From Aquitalea sp. (GTDB taxonomy: Bacteria > Pseudomonadota > Gammaproteobacteria > Burkholderiales > Chromobacteriaceae), in the NCBI GenBank assembly GCA_019232735.1, contig JAFANL010000185.1, positions 1 to 16,982 on the forward strand: 16,982 nt of DNA. Direction: 5' to 3'. Within the stretch, counting starts at the first letter, position 1. Every line of letters begins with the position of its first letter. The translations under genes and the position numbers were made by a program. The notes under the pieces were generated by a model. It saw nothing but the letters and a program-made list of their open reading frames with translations. It had not been told where the DNA came from and searched no databases. This document shows, in pieces, positions 7,612-14,811 of the stretch.

Positions 7612-7860
7612 GTAAAAATTTGATGACACCGAGCTACGTCCATTTTTTTGGACACGCTTCGCTACCCGCATGTCCTATCCCGATCCGGAGAAATGGAAAA
7701 TATGCTATCTGTCCGCCGTTTTGACGGCATATCTTCCACTGCGCCATGCCACGCACGATTGACACTGCACCCGCAATATTTTCAACATGCAGGACTAGCT
7801 CACACGAGCTTGCCAAATCCGGTGACAAGGTGAAGGAACGGTGCAGACCACGGCTTACAC

Positions 7861-9150
7861 TTACAAAGCATCCATGATCCGATAATAGGCCATGCCCAGC
7901 ACCAGTGCTGGCGTTCGCAGCCACTTTCCACCAGGAAAGTCCCGGTGTTGCAAGCGGGTAAACAGATCCAGCCTTCCGGCAGTGCCGGCAATGGCTTCCG
8001 CCACCACCTTGCCGGCAATACCAGTCACATTGACGCCGTGGCCGGAAAAACCCTGCATATAGTAGATATTGCCTGACAAGCGCCCCAGATCCGGCGCACG
8101 ATTGACAGTGATATCGCAGAAACCACCCCAGGCGTAGTCCACCTTCACATCCGCCAGTTGGGGAAAGACCCGCAGCATGTCACCGCGCATGGCCGCCGCC
8201 AGATCACGCGGCTCCTTGCCGGAATAACTGACCTTGCCACCAAACAACAGGCGCTGATCGGCGGAAAGCCGATAATAATCCAGCACGAAATTGGTATCGC
8301 ACACCGCCATATTATTGGCGATCAGACTGGCAGCCTGTGCCTTGCCCAGTGGCTCGGTGGCAATCACATAGGTGCCGGCCGGCATGATCTTGCGCTCCAG
8401 CTGTGGCACCAGCTGGCCAATATAGGCATTGCAGGCCAGCACGACATGACCGCAACGCACGGAGCCATGCTCGGTAATCACCTTGGGACGGGAGCCTTGC
8501 TCCAGCTTCAATACCGGGGTTTGCTCATAGATTTTTACTCCTGCAGCCTGCGCCGCCCGCGCCAGCCCCAGCGCATAATTCAGCGGGTGCAGATGGCCGG
8601 AACGCGGGTCATACAGCCCGCCCAGATAGCGGTCACTGCCCAGCTGCTGACGGAGTTGTTCGCGATCCCATAACACCATGCCAGCGTAGCCATACTCCGA
8701 CTCGGCTTCCTGCTGCCATTCTTCCAGTTCCTGCATATGGCGTGGCTTGACCGCCGCATTACAGAAACCACGCATCCAGTCGCATTCAATAGCATGGCGC
8801 CTGACCCGCTCGTCAATGATATCGACCGCCTCGACCGACATGTCCCACATGACACGGGATAGCTCAGCCCCCAGCTGCGCACGCATGGTATCGATACCAC
8901 AGGCATAGCCGGCAATCACTTGCCCGCCATTCCGGCCGGAAGCACCAAAACCGACCGTGGCACCCTCCAGCAAGGTGACCGAGAAACCCCGCTCCGCCAG
9001 ATTGAGCGCTGCCGACAAACCTGCCAGCCCGCCTCCGACGACACAGACATCAAATGAAACAGCCTCCTGCAACTCCGGACAGGCCTCCCAAGGATGGGCA
9101 GTAGCGTGGTAATAGGATGGTGCGTGCGGCTGCCGGGCAAAGCTGAGCAT
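7861..9150 (-). CDS. puuB: FAD-dependent gamma-glutamylputrescine oxidoreductase-like protein
   Basis: 429-residue D-amino-acid-oxidase-family flavoprotein. The FAD-binding Rossmann motif is CVVGGGLAGLSAA (36-48), followed by LEGATVGFGASGRNGGQ (61-77). C-terminal motifs are IYYMQGFSGHGVN (362-374) and FPGGKWLR (31-38 residues later). It tracks E. coli PuuB along its whole length, including SDRYLGG, HPLNYALG and LDYYRLSADQRLLFGG. PuuB oxidises gamma-glutamylputrescine to the aldehyde with release of H2O2 in putrescine catabolism. I placed the start at ATG 9150 (GAGGT 6 nt upstream); the longer frame to 9237 would include a terminator tail. It follows potG in the same direction but after a terminator. 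Closely related amine oxidases make the exact substrate an inference. Confidence 0.85.
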   Translation of the reverse strand: MLSFARQPHAPSYYHATAHPWEACPELQEAVSFDVCVVGGGLAGLSAALNLAERGFSVTLLEGATVGFGASGRNGGQVIAGYACGIDTMRAQLGAELSRVMWDMSVEAVDIIDERVRRHAIECDWMRGFCNAAVKPRHMQELEEWQQEAESEYGYAGMVLWDREQLRQQLGSDRYLGGLYDPRSGHLHPLNYALGLARAAQAAGVKIYEQTPVLKLEQGSRPKVITEHGSVRCGHVVLACNAYIGQLVPQLERKIMPAGTYVIATEPLGKAQAASLIANNMAVCDTNFVLDYYRLSADQRLLFGGKVSYSGKEPRDLAAAMRGDMLRVFPQLADVKVDYAWGGFCDITVNRAPDLGRLSGNIYYMQGFSGHGVNVTGIAGKVVAEAIAGTAGRLDLFTRLQHRDFPGGKWLRTPALVLGMAYYRIMDAL

Positions 9151-9221
9151 AAATACCTCGTGGTGAGTGTGACGACCAAAGATGCCGGATTCGGCTAGAG
9201 AAAAAAGCCGCCAAATGGACG

Positions 9222-9256
9222 AAAAAAGAGCGGACACTCTCGCGACGTATCCGCTC
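9222..9256 (-). terminator. Rho-independent terminator after potG
   Basis: On the minus strand: GAGCGGA, a 15-nt loop, TCCGCTC, then six T. The 7-bp stem is perfect and begins 20 nt after the potG stop. A second T run (9201-9206) follows a CCGC/GGCGG pairing, possibly a back-up. Confidence 0.85.
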
Positions 9257-9276
9257 CCATCCCCCCAAGGGTGACC

Positions 9277-10458
9277 TTACATGGTCAGTACAACTGGTGC
9301 ATCTGAACGCCAGCTGACAAAGACCGGATCACCCCAGGTCGGGGCGGTTTCATCGGCATCGTACCAGCGCGAGGACGGCACGACAGTCTTGACGATCTTG
9401 CCGCTGGCCAGCTTGATGTGGAAGATGGAGTAGCTACCCATGTAGGCAATGTTCTCCACCGTGCCGCTGGCCATGTTCTGGCCAGCCGGAATCGGCTTGC
9501 GATCCAGACGAACATCTTCCGGACGCACACTGGCCCAGACATGCATGCCCTTGGGACCCGTAATGCCGTGGTCGATACGCACCACACCACCCAGCTCCTG
9601 CGAGGAGATTTCCACGCGATCCGCTTCGTCAACCGTGACTGCGCCTTCGAACATATTGGTTTCGCCGATGAATTCTGCAGTGAAACGACAGTTCGGGTAG
9701 TCGTAGATCTCGGTCGGGGTGCCCACCTGCAACAGCTTGCCTTCCGACATGATGCCGATACGGTCGGCCATGGTCATGGCCTCTTCCTGATCGTGCGTCA
9801 CCATGATGCAGGTCACACCCACCTTTTCGATGGTATTGGCCAGTTCCAGCTGGGTTTGCTGACGCAGCTTCTTGTCCAGCGCGCCCAGCGGTTCGTCCAG
9901 CAGCAGCAGCTTCGGACGTTTGGCCAGACTACGGGCCAGCGCCACACGCTGTTGCTGACCACCAGACAATTGGTGCGGCTTGCGGTTGGCGTACTTGCGC
10001 ATCTGCACCAGATCCAGCATCTCGTCGACGCGGGCGCTGATTTCAGCCTTGGGCAGTTTGTCCTGCTTCAGACCAAAGGCGATGTTCTCGGCCACGGTCA
10101 TGTGCGGGAACAGGGCATAGCTCTGGAACATCATGTTGACCGGGCGCTCATACGGCTCCAGGCCAATGATGTCTTCGCCATCCAGCACGATCTTGCCCGA
10201 GGTCGGGGAATCCATACCGGCCAGCATGCGCAGCAGGGTGGACTTGCCGCAGCCGGAACTACCCAGCAAGGCAAAGATTTCGTGCTGTCGAATGTCCAGA
10301 TCGACATGGTCAACGGCAACGTTGTCGCCAAACTTCTTCACTACCCCACTGATCTTCAGATAGGGCTTGTCATTGGCTTGCACGTTCTGAACCTGCTTGG
10401 CAGCCTGCGTACCAGCAACTGATTGAACCGGCTTATTGGCCGCTACAGCATCCGTCAT
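9277..10458 (-). CDS. potG: Putrescine/polyamine ABC transporter ATP-binding protein
   Basis: 393 residues. The ABC ATPase domain shows Walker A GSSGCGKST (66-74), Q-loop Q112 in MMFQSYALFPHM, signature LSGGQ (164-168), Walker B LLLLDEP (184-190) and H-loop H222. A C-terminal TOBE-type regulatory domain follows at about 290-393, including SVRPEDVRL and a PTWGDPVFVSW segment as in PotG. Long identical-looking stretches with E. coli PotG (IAFGLKQDKLPKAEI) favour PotG over PotA. It powers import of putrescine through PotH/PotI with PotF, none of which is adjacent. Start ATG 10458 has GGAGGGAG upstream; a longer frame to 10572 adds 38 residues unlike the family. The first 30 residues are a variable extension rich in A, Q and V. 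Confidence 0.92.
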   Translation of the reverse strand: MTDAVAANKPVQSVAGTQAAKQVQNVQANDKPYLKISGVVKKFGDNVAVDHVDLDIRQHEIFALLGSSGCGKSTLLRMLAGMDSPTSGKIVLDGEDIIGLEPYERPVNMMFQSYALFPHMTVAENIAFGLKQDKLPKAEISARVDEMLDLVQMRKYANRKPHQLSGGQQQRVALARSLAKRPKLLLLDEPLGALDKKLRQQTQLELANTIEKVGVTCIMVTHDQEEAMTMADRIGIMSEGKLLQVGTPTEIYDYPNCRFTAEFIGETNMFEGAVTVDEADRVEISSQELGGVVRIDHGITGPKGMHVWASVRPEDVRLDRKPIPAGQNMASGTVENIAYMGSYSIFHIKLASGKIVKTVVPSSRWYDADETAPTWGDPVFVSWRSDAPVVLTM

Positions 10459-10519
10459 GATTTTGCTCCCTCCAACTATTCCAGCCTTATGCGGCTGATT
10501 TCGCGTGTCCGCGACCTGA

Positions 10520-10525
10520 TTTATA
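10520..10525 (-). promoter_or_regulatory. Candidate -10 element close to potG
   Basis: TATAAA on the minus strand about 61 nt upstream of the potG ATG, flanked by inverted CTGA/TCAG and GACC/GGTC. No good -35 is seen, so it might need an activator or be fortuitous. Confidence 0.25.
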
Positions 10526-10583
10526 GGGTCAGCTTCCAGAAAGGGCGGCCGAGCCGCTTCTTTCACTCGCACCTAATCCGCTT

Positions 10584-10748
10584 TTAAAACGATACCAGTC
10601 CCTGCCGTGAATGGGCAGTAGCCGGCAAGCAAAAAAGCGGGAAAAAAACGATTGAACCGGAAACGATGGTACTGCGAGGAGGTGTGCAGAAACAGGCCGG
10701 GCCTGTCATGTCGTCATGGACGGCAATGTCTGTTACAGCGTATTTCAT
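10584..10748 (-). CDS. Possible small ORF (54 codons) in the potG leader
   Basis: ATG at 10748 is preceded by a very strong ribosome site, GGGGAGGAG with 5 nt spacing, and reads 54 codons (starting MKYAVTDIAVHDD) to a stop at 10584, 125 nt before potG. The C-terminal half has a hydrophobic run (STIVSGSIVFFPLFCLPA) that could be a membrane segment. I recognise no family. A perfect GC palindrome lies inside it. It may be a leader peptide, a small membrane protein, or a chance frame. Only the ribosome site argues for translation. Confidence 0.3.
   Translation of the reverse strand: MKYAVTDIAVHDDMTGPACFCTPPRSTIVSGSIVFFPLFCLPATAHSRQGLVSF
10692..10706. repeat. Perfect 15-bp GC-rich palindrome in the potG leader
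   Basis: ACAGGCC-G-GGCCTGT has 7-bp arms. In minus-strand RNA it would fold as a short stem with a CCCGG-type loop, within the possible small ORF. Confidence 0.4.
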
Positions 10749-10953
10749 GCTGGCTCCTCCCCTATTCTCCCGAACTACATAGTCAGTCCCGGTCATTCCC
10801 GGACTTTGCACAAGGCAAATACCTGCCGCGAGAATGATCGTGCCGTGCTATCAGAGCAGTCTTGCTGCTGCCCTTTTGCTGGAGAGAAGCCTAGCCTACG
10901 TTTAATAAATTTGACAAGCCTCAAGATAAAACTTGATCAAAAGTGTCAATGCA

Positions 10954-10983
10954 ATGTGGCTTCCCAGCCTCACAGAGCCACAT
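10954..10983. repeat. 8-bp perfect hairpin downstream of the EAL-GGDEF gene
   Basis: ATGTGGCT (10954-10961) pairs with AGCCACAT (10976-10983) across a 14-nt loop. There is no T run on either side, so it is not a classical terminator. It lies in an AT-rich stretch between the EAL-GGDEF stop and potG. Confidence 0.4.
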
Positions 10984-11082
10984 ATTTGACCAAAAACACA
11001 TTCGGCCTGAAAAAATTTGATACAAAACCACTAAAAATCTGCTTCTTGTTTAACACGTCGATACAGGCATTCAACGCCCGGT

Positions 11083-12882
11083 TCACTGCTGCGAAGCAAC
11101 ATGCCGACGTTCTACAAACATGCTGCTGCCCGGCAGCTTTTTGGCCTGTTTTTTTGCCTCGGCCGTAGCAGAACCCACCTCGTAGTGCGAGGGATACTGG
11201 CCGGGACTGACCCGCACCACGCCCAGGGACAAGCTGGTCAGCGGGAAGAACATGGAATCACCATTGCGACCGGTCATTTCAAAGCCAGCGGCTGCCAGAT
11301 GGGCAGGATCAAAAAAGCTGCGCACCGCCTGATCGAATGCCTGCAGGATGTGCTCCAGCTTGTGTTGCCAATCTGCCGACTGCAAGAGCAAGGCAAAATC
11401 GTCACCACCGATATGACCGACAAAATCACGGTCCGGATCCGCGCAATCAGCCAGCAAGCGCCCCACCAGCTGTATCATCTCGTCGCCCGCGGCATAGCCG
11501 TACAGATCATTGAAGGGTTTGAAATTGTCCAGGTCGGCATAGGCCACCACGAAGGGCAGCTGTGCCTCCAGCAAGCGATCGATGGCCTCAGACAGTGGCA
11601 CATTGCCTGGCAAGCCGGTCAGCGGATTGGCATAGCGAGCGGCGGATATCTGTAGCTCGGTCATCTTGCGCATCAGGGCAAATCCAGTGCCCATGCCCAG
11701 ATAACGACCTTGCTCGGTAATGATGAAGCCATCCACCAGATAGCGCTGTTCGGATGCCACCACCAGTGCCGACAGTTCATGCACATTCAGATCCGCACTG
11801 ACAATCAGCGGCTGCTTGTCCATCATCACGCTGCACGGCTTTTTACCGTACAGTTCCCGATTGAAAGGCCGGGCAAAGCTTTCCAGCAGATGATGGCGCC
11901 GCAACAGTCCGATGGGCACCCCCTGATCCACTACCGGAATGGCAAACCGCGCCGGATCCGCCGCAAATATCCGGTAAGCCGCCTCATTGGGAATGTCTGG
12001 CTGCAGGAAGGGCACTTCTTGCAGCAAGTCACGTGCGGTCGCCGGTACCTGCCATGGCAGGCGCGGCCGGCCACCTGACCATGCCACGCCATGGATATGG
12101 ATTTGCAGATCCAGCGCCGGTACCGGATTGGGCCGGGCCAACAGATAGCCCTGACCGTAGCGCACACCCAGCCGCTGCAAGGTACGCAGCTCGGCAACGG
12201 TCTCGATGCCCTCGGCAATCAGCATGGCACCGGATTGGCGGGCAATATCCACCATGGAGCGGACAAACTGCTCCTTGAGCGGGTCCAGATGCAATTGCTG
12301 CACAAAATGTTTGTCCAGCTTGACGAAATCGGGCCGCAACTCCGACCACAGCCGCAGATTGGAAAAGCCTTCGCCAAGATCATCCAGCGCAATGCGGAAA
12401 CCATCTTCGCGATAATGTTCGGTCGCACGACGCAAGGTGGAATAACAGCCACTGGGCGTGGTTTCGGTTACCTCGATGATGATGCGCTCTGCCTGCAGGC
12501 CGATTTTGCGCAGGAAGGCCAGGGTTTCGCCCTGGCGGTGCTCTGGCGCCAGCAAGGTGGCCGGGCAGATATTGAGGAACAGCAAACCGGCCAAGCCCAG
12601 CTCGACGAAACGCTCCATGGTAATTTGCCGACAGGTACGATCCAGCATCACCGTCATATTGCAGCGCTCGGCCTGATCGAACAGGCTGACCGGAGAATGC
12701 AGGGTGCTGTTGGAAGGGCCGCGAATCAAGCCTTCGTAACCGAGAATGCTACCGCTCTCCAGGTCAACAATAGGCTGGAACACCGGTTGCAAACGCCGCT
12801 CGTTGATGATCAGTTCCAACTCCTGGCAGCGGGAGCCGAATTGTTCCAGTTCCGCCACTTCTGTCTGAGACATACAGTTCAT
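11083..12882 (-). CDS. EAL-CBS-GGDEF cyclic-di-GMP turnover protein
   Basis: 599 residues from ATG 12882; ATG 12873 and TTG 12915 are alternatives, none with a strong ribosome site. The EAL phosphodiesterase domain spans about 20-260. Its key residues look present: E50 in YEGLIRG, N104 in LNICP, E137 in EVTET, D167-D168 in ALDDLGEG, K188 in FVKLD, E224 in AEGIE and Q244 in GQGY. Next is a paired CBS-like region (about 280-400), then a GGDEF domain with NPLTGLPGN (419-427), DLDNFKPFND (450-459) and GGDDF (492-496). No inhibitory RxxD site stands five residues before GGDDF (PDRD there). Phosphodiesterase activity hydrolysing c-di-GMP is likely; cyclase activity is uncertain. No transmembrane segment. 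It would tune motility and adhesion. Confidence 0.92.
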   Translation of the reverse strand: MNCMSQTEVAELEQFGSRCQELELIINERRLQPVFQPIVDLESGSILGYEGLIRGPSNSTLHSPVSLFDQAERCNMTVMLDRTCRQITMERFVELGLAGLLFLNICPATLLAPEHRQGETLAFLRKIGLQAERIIIEVTETTPSGCYSTLRRATEHYREDGFRIALDDLGEGFSNLRLWSELRPDFVKLDKHFVQQLHLDPLKEQFVRSMVDIARQSGAMLIAEGIETVAELRTLQRLGVRYGQGYLLARPNPVPALDLQIHIHGVAWSGGRPRLPWQVPATARDLLQEVPFLQPDIPNEAAYRIFAADPARFAIPVVDQGVPIGLLRRHHLLESFARPFNRELYGKKPCSVMMDKQPLIVSADLNVHELSALVVASEQRYLVDGFIITEQGRYLGMGTGFALMRKMTELQISAARYANPLTGLPGNVPLSEAIDRLLEAQLPFVVAYADLDNFKPFNDLYGYAAGDEMIQLVGRLLADCADPDRDFVGHIGGDDFALLLQSADWQHKLEHILQAFDQAVRSFFDPAHLAAAGFEMTGRNGDSMFFPLTSLSLGVVRVSPGQYPSHYEVGSATAEAKKQAKKLPGSSMFVERRHVASQQ

Positions 12883-12992
12883 ACCCGATTTGCAAGCAAT
12901 CCCACCATTGACCAAGCTGGCACTTTAAACGGTGGAAATGACAAGCTGGTTACCTTTCAGCAAAGACTGACCTGCAAATGACACAGGCAACT

Positions 12993-13015
12993 GGCCGCTC
13001 CGCCACAATGCGGCC
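12993..13015. repeat. GC hairpin between the divergent EAL-GGDEF and hydrolase genes
   Basis: GGCCGC (12993-12998) / GCGGCC (13010-13015), loop 11 nt, directly followed by TAAAAT (13016-13021), a possible -10 for the hydrolase gene. The hairpin occupies the place of its -35, so it might be an operator rather than a promoter half. Tentative. Confidence 0.3.
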
Positions 13016-13074
13016 TAAAATAAAAGCAGATTACCTCGCCAGACGACAGACATTCCCGCTTGCAGGAGCCGCCC

Positions 13075-13863
13075 ATGCCTCATATCACGCTCAACGGACA
13101 TTCGCTGTTCTATGAACTGAGCGGCCGTGGTCAGCACACGCTGATGCTGTTCAACGGCATCACCATGTCCACACCAGGCTGGACACTGCTGACCCCTGCC
13201 CTGGAAAGCCAGTACCAGCTACTGCGGCTGGATTTTCTCGGACAGGGACAGAGCGACAAACCGGTTGCAGAAAAATACTCGCTGACAGAGCAAGCCGACC
13301 TGGCAGCTGCCCTGCTTGACCATTTGCATATCGCCAAAGTATTTCTGGTGGGCCTGTCCTACGGCGGCATGGTGGCCCAGCACTTTGCCCATCGCCATGG
13401 AGGACGTCTGCACAAGCTGCTCCTGGCCTCGACCCTGGCGTGGTCGGATGAGGCCAGTAATCGTATCAGTCAGAGCTGGATAGAGTGCAATGCAGTGGGC
13501 GGACTGGATTTGCGTTATAGCGCCAGTGTGCCTTGGCTGTTTTCCAGCCGTTTTCTGGCGGCCAATGCCGCCATGCTGGACGACATGAAGGAAATGGCCG
13601 GCATGGTGGACTGGGATGCGGTGATCCGTCTGATCAACGGGGTCAAGGAGCATGATGCGCGCAACTGGCTGCATCAGCTCAAACTCCCCTGCCACATCCT
13701 GGTCGGGGAGGAAGACAGGCTCACCCCGCTCTATCAGGCAGTTCTGTTACAGGAACGGATCAGCGGTGCCACGCTGGAACAGATTCCCCACGCCGCCCAT
13801 GTATTGCATATTGAAGCCGCAGAAGCCTTCGTACGCAGCATCTGCCGTTTTTGCCAGCCATGA
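13075..13863 (+). CDS. Alpha/beta-fold hydrolase
   Basis: 262-residue cytoplasmic alpha/beta hydrolase (PF00561-like). The catalytic triad can be read: nucleophile S95 in GLSYGG (93-98), acid D214 in GEEDRLTP and H242 in PHAAHVLHIE. The oxyanion-hole segment is FNGITMS (26-32), and RLDFLGQGQSDKP (51-63) is the typical strand-loop after it. ATG 13075 has AGGAG 6 nt upstream; an in-frame TTG at 13060 would put that site inside the gene. It is followed after 30 nt by the enoyl-CoA hydratase gene, so the two are probably co-transcribed. It resembles 3-oxoadipate enol-lactonase and other ester or lactone hydrolases, but the substrate cannot be assigned. Confidence 0.9.
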   Translation: MPHITLNGHSLFYELSGRGQHTLMLFNGITMSTPGWTLLTPALESQYQLLRLDFLGQGQSDKPVAEKYSLTEQADLAAALLDHLHIAKVFLVGLSYGGMVAQHFAHRHGGRLHKLLLASTLAWSDEASNRISQSWIECNAVGGLDLRYSASVPWLFSSRFLAANAAMLDDMKEMAGMVDWDAVIRLINGVKEHDARNWLHQLKLPCHILVGEEDRLTPLYQAVLLQERISGATLEQIPHAAHVLHIEAAEAFVRSICRFCQP

Positions 13864-13893
13864 AGCACCAATAAAGACAACAAGGAGAACACC

Positions 13894-14679
13894 ATGGAAG
13901 AAGCCATTCTGCTGAAAGTAAGCCCACAAGGGGTCGCCACCATCTGTCTGAACCGGGGTGAATTGCACAATGCTCTGGACGACAAGATGGTGGATCTGCT
14001 GACCGCCACCTTGCAGACACTGGCGGAAGACGACAGCGTACGCGTTGTGATTTTGACTGGGGCCGGCATCAGTTTTTCTGCCGGGCATGACAGCGCCTGG
14101 ATGCGCAAGATGACAGACTTTGACGAAGACCAGCTGCGTCGCGATGCCCTGCGTCTGTCCACCCTGCTGGAAACGCTGGATCACCTGCCCAAACCCACCA
14201 TTGCCCGGGTCCAGGGCTCTGCCTTTGGCATTGGTGCCGCCCTGGTTGCCTGCTGCGATGTTTCCATCAGCGTGTCCGAAGCCCTGTTCTGCTTCTCTGA
14301 TGTCAAGCTGGGTATCATCCCGGCGCTGGCAGCACCCTATATTGTCCGTGCCATCGGCCCACGCCCTGCACGGCGTTACTTTGTCACCGCCGAGCGCATC
14401 AATGCCGGCAAGGCCCGCCGCCTGGGCCTGATTCACCAGACAGTGGAAAACGACGAACTGGACGACGCCGTCGAGCACATGTGCCGCCAGCTACTGCTCA
14501 ACGGCCCGCAGGCCATGGTGGCTGCCAAGCAGCTGGTACGCGACATCGAACATCATGATATTGGCCCGACCGTCATTGAGCTCACCATCGATCGCATCGT
14601 TGCCCTGCGCCGTAGCGAAGAAGGCCAGGAGGGCGTGAAGGCTTTTCTGGAAATGCGCAAACCAGGCTGGATAGACTGA
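13894..14679 (+). CDS. Enoyl-CoA hydratase/isomerase family protein, LiuC-like
   Basis: 261-residue crotonase-fold protein. The oxyanion-hole segments are FSAGHDSAWM (61-70) and the GSAFGIGA region (108-115). VACCDVSI, SDVKLGIIPAL and PRPARRYFVTAERI resemble the methylglutaconyl-CoA / carboxygeranoyl-CoA hydratase (LiuC/AtuE-type) branch. The two glutamates of classical enoyl-CoA hydratase are replaced: the first position is A116, the second D136. The first change is common in the LiuC branch as I recall it; the second is less expected. AAGGAG 8 nt before ATG 13894 supports the start. It lies 30 nt after the hydrolase gene. The liu cluster partners (acyl-CoA dehydrogenase, carboxylase, lyase) are absent here, so its pathway is open. 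Confidence 0.87.
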   Translation: MEEAILLKVSPQGVATICLNRGELHNALDDKMVDLLTATLQTLAEDDSVRVVILTGAGISFSAGHDSAWMRKMTDFDEDQLRRDALRLSTLLETLDHLPKPTIARVQGSAFGIGAALVACCDVSISVSEALFCFSDVKLGIIPALAAPYIVRAIGPRPARRYFVTAERINAGKARRLGLIHQTVENDELDDAVEHMCRQLLLNGPQAMVAAKQLVRDIEHHDIGPTVIELTIDRIVALRRSEEGQEGVKAFLEMRKPGWID

Positions 14680-14687
14680 AGCACATC

Positions 14688-14712
14688 CCGTGGTGGCACC
14701 TCGCCACCACGG
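14688..14712 (+). terminator. Terminator-like perfect hairpin after the enoyl-CoA hydratase gene
   Basis: 10-bp perfect stem CCGTGGTGGC / GCCACCACGG with a 5-nt loop, 9 nt after the stop. It lacks a T tract (TTGCC follows), so it may be a weak terminator or an RNA-stabilising stem. Confidence 0.5.
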
Positions 14713-14811
14713 TTGCCAATAAACGGCATGCTTGTTCAAATGCGCGGCAAGCCCGCTGCAGGACATGAAGGAATGGTTACAATCAGCCATTCCTCTTGCA
14801 CGGACAGCACC

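Larger units (their letters stand above)
7446..7860. other. Intergenic region between puuB and speA
   Basis: About 415 bp holding the speA leader, promoter and palindrome on its left. The right part (7612-7860) has no supported gene. It contains small structures: a hairpin GCCGT-TTTG-ACGGC (7715-7728), nested against ATATGC/GCATAT (7700-7705 with 7727-7732), and GTCCA/TGGAC around a T run (7638-7653). None is a clear terminator for puuB. Confidence 0.55.
10459..11082. other. Long region between the EAL-GGDEF gene and potG
   Basis: About 620 bp holding the potG ribosome site, a candidate -10 (10520-10525), hairpins at 10545-10557, 10692-10706 and 10954-10983, and the possible small ORF. The part from about 10900 to 11050 is AT-rich. 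It repeats variants of a TTTGA-C/T-CAAAA word (near 10911, 10932, 10986 and 11020). A TTGACA on the minus strand at 10944-10949 could be a -35, but no good -10 follows. No clear terminator for the EAL-GGDEF gene is seen. Confidence 0.5.

Noticed and set aside
2136..7628. Shared 13-mer AAATTTGATGACA at 2136-2148 and 7616-7628, upstream of two genes
   Set aside because: In a window of this length one or two shared 13-mers are expected by chance; the sites differ in position relative to the promoters.
7637..7656. Terminator for puuB formed by GTCCA/TGGAC around a T run
   Set aside because: The T run is in the loop, not after the stem, and the stem is only 5 bp.
9418..10422. Long plus-strand frame (334 codons) opposite potG
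   Set aside because: Antisense shadow; potG motifs on the other strand are complete and explain the sequence.
12091..12981. Plus-strand frame (296 codons) opposite the EAL domain
   Set aside because: Antisense shadow with Gln/His-rich composition; the minus-strand EAL residues are all conserved.
14713..14811. Longer N-terminus for astE
   Set aside because: The extra residues do not resemble the family, and the in-frame upstream ATG has its ribosome site touching the codon.
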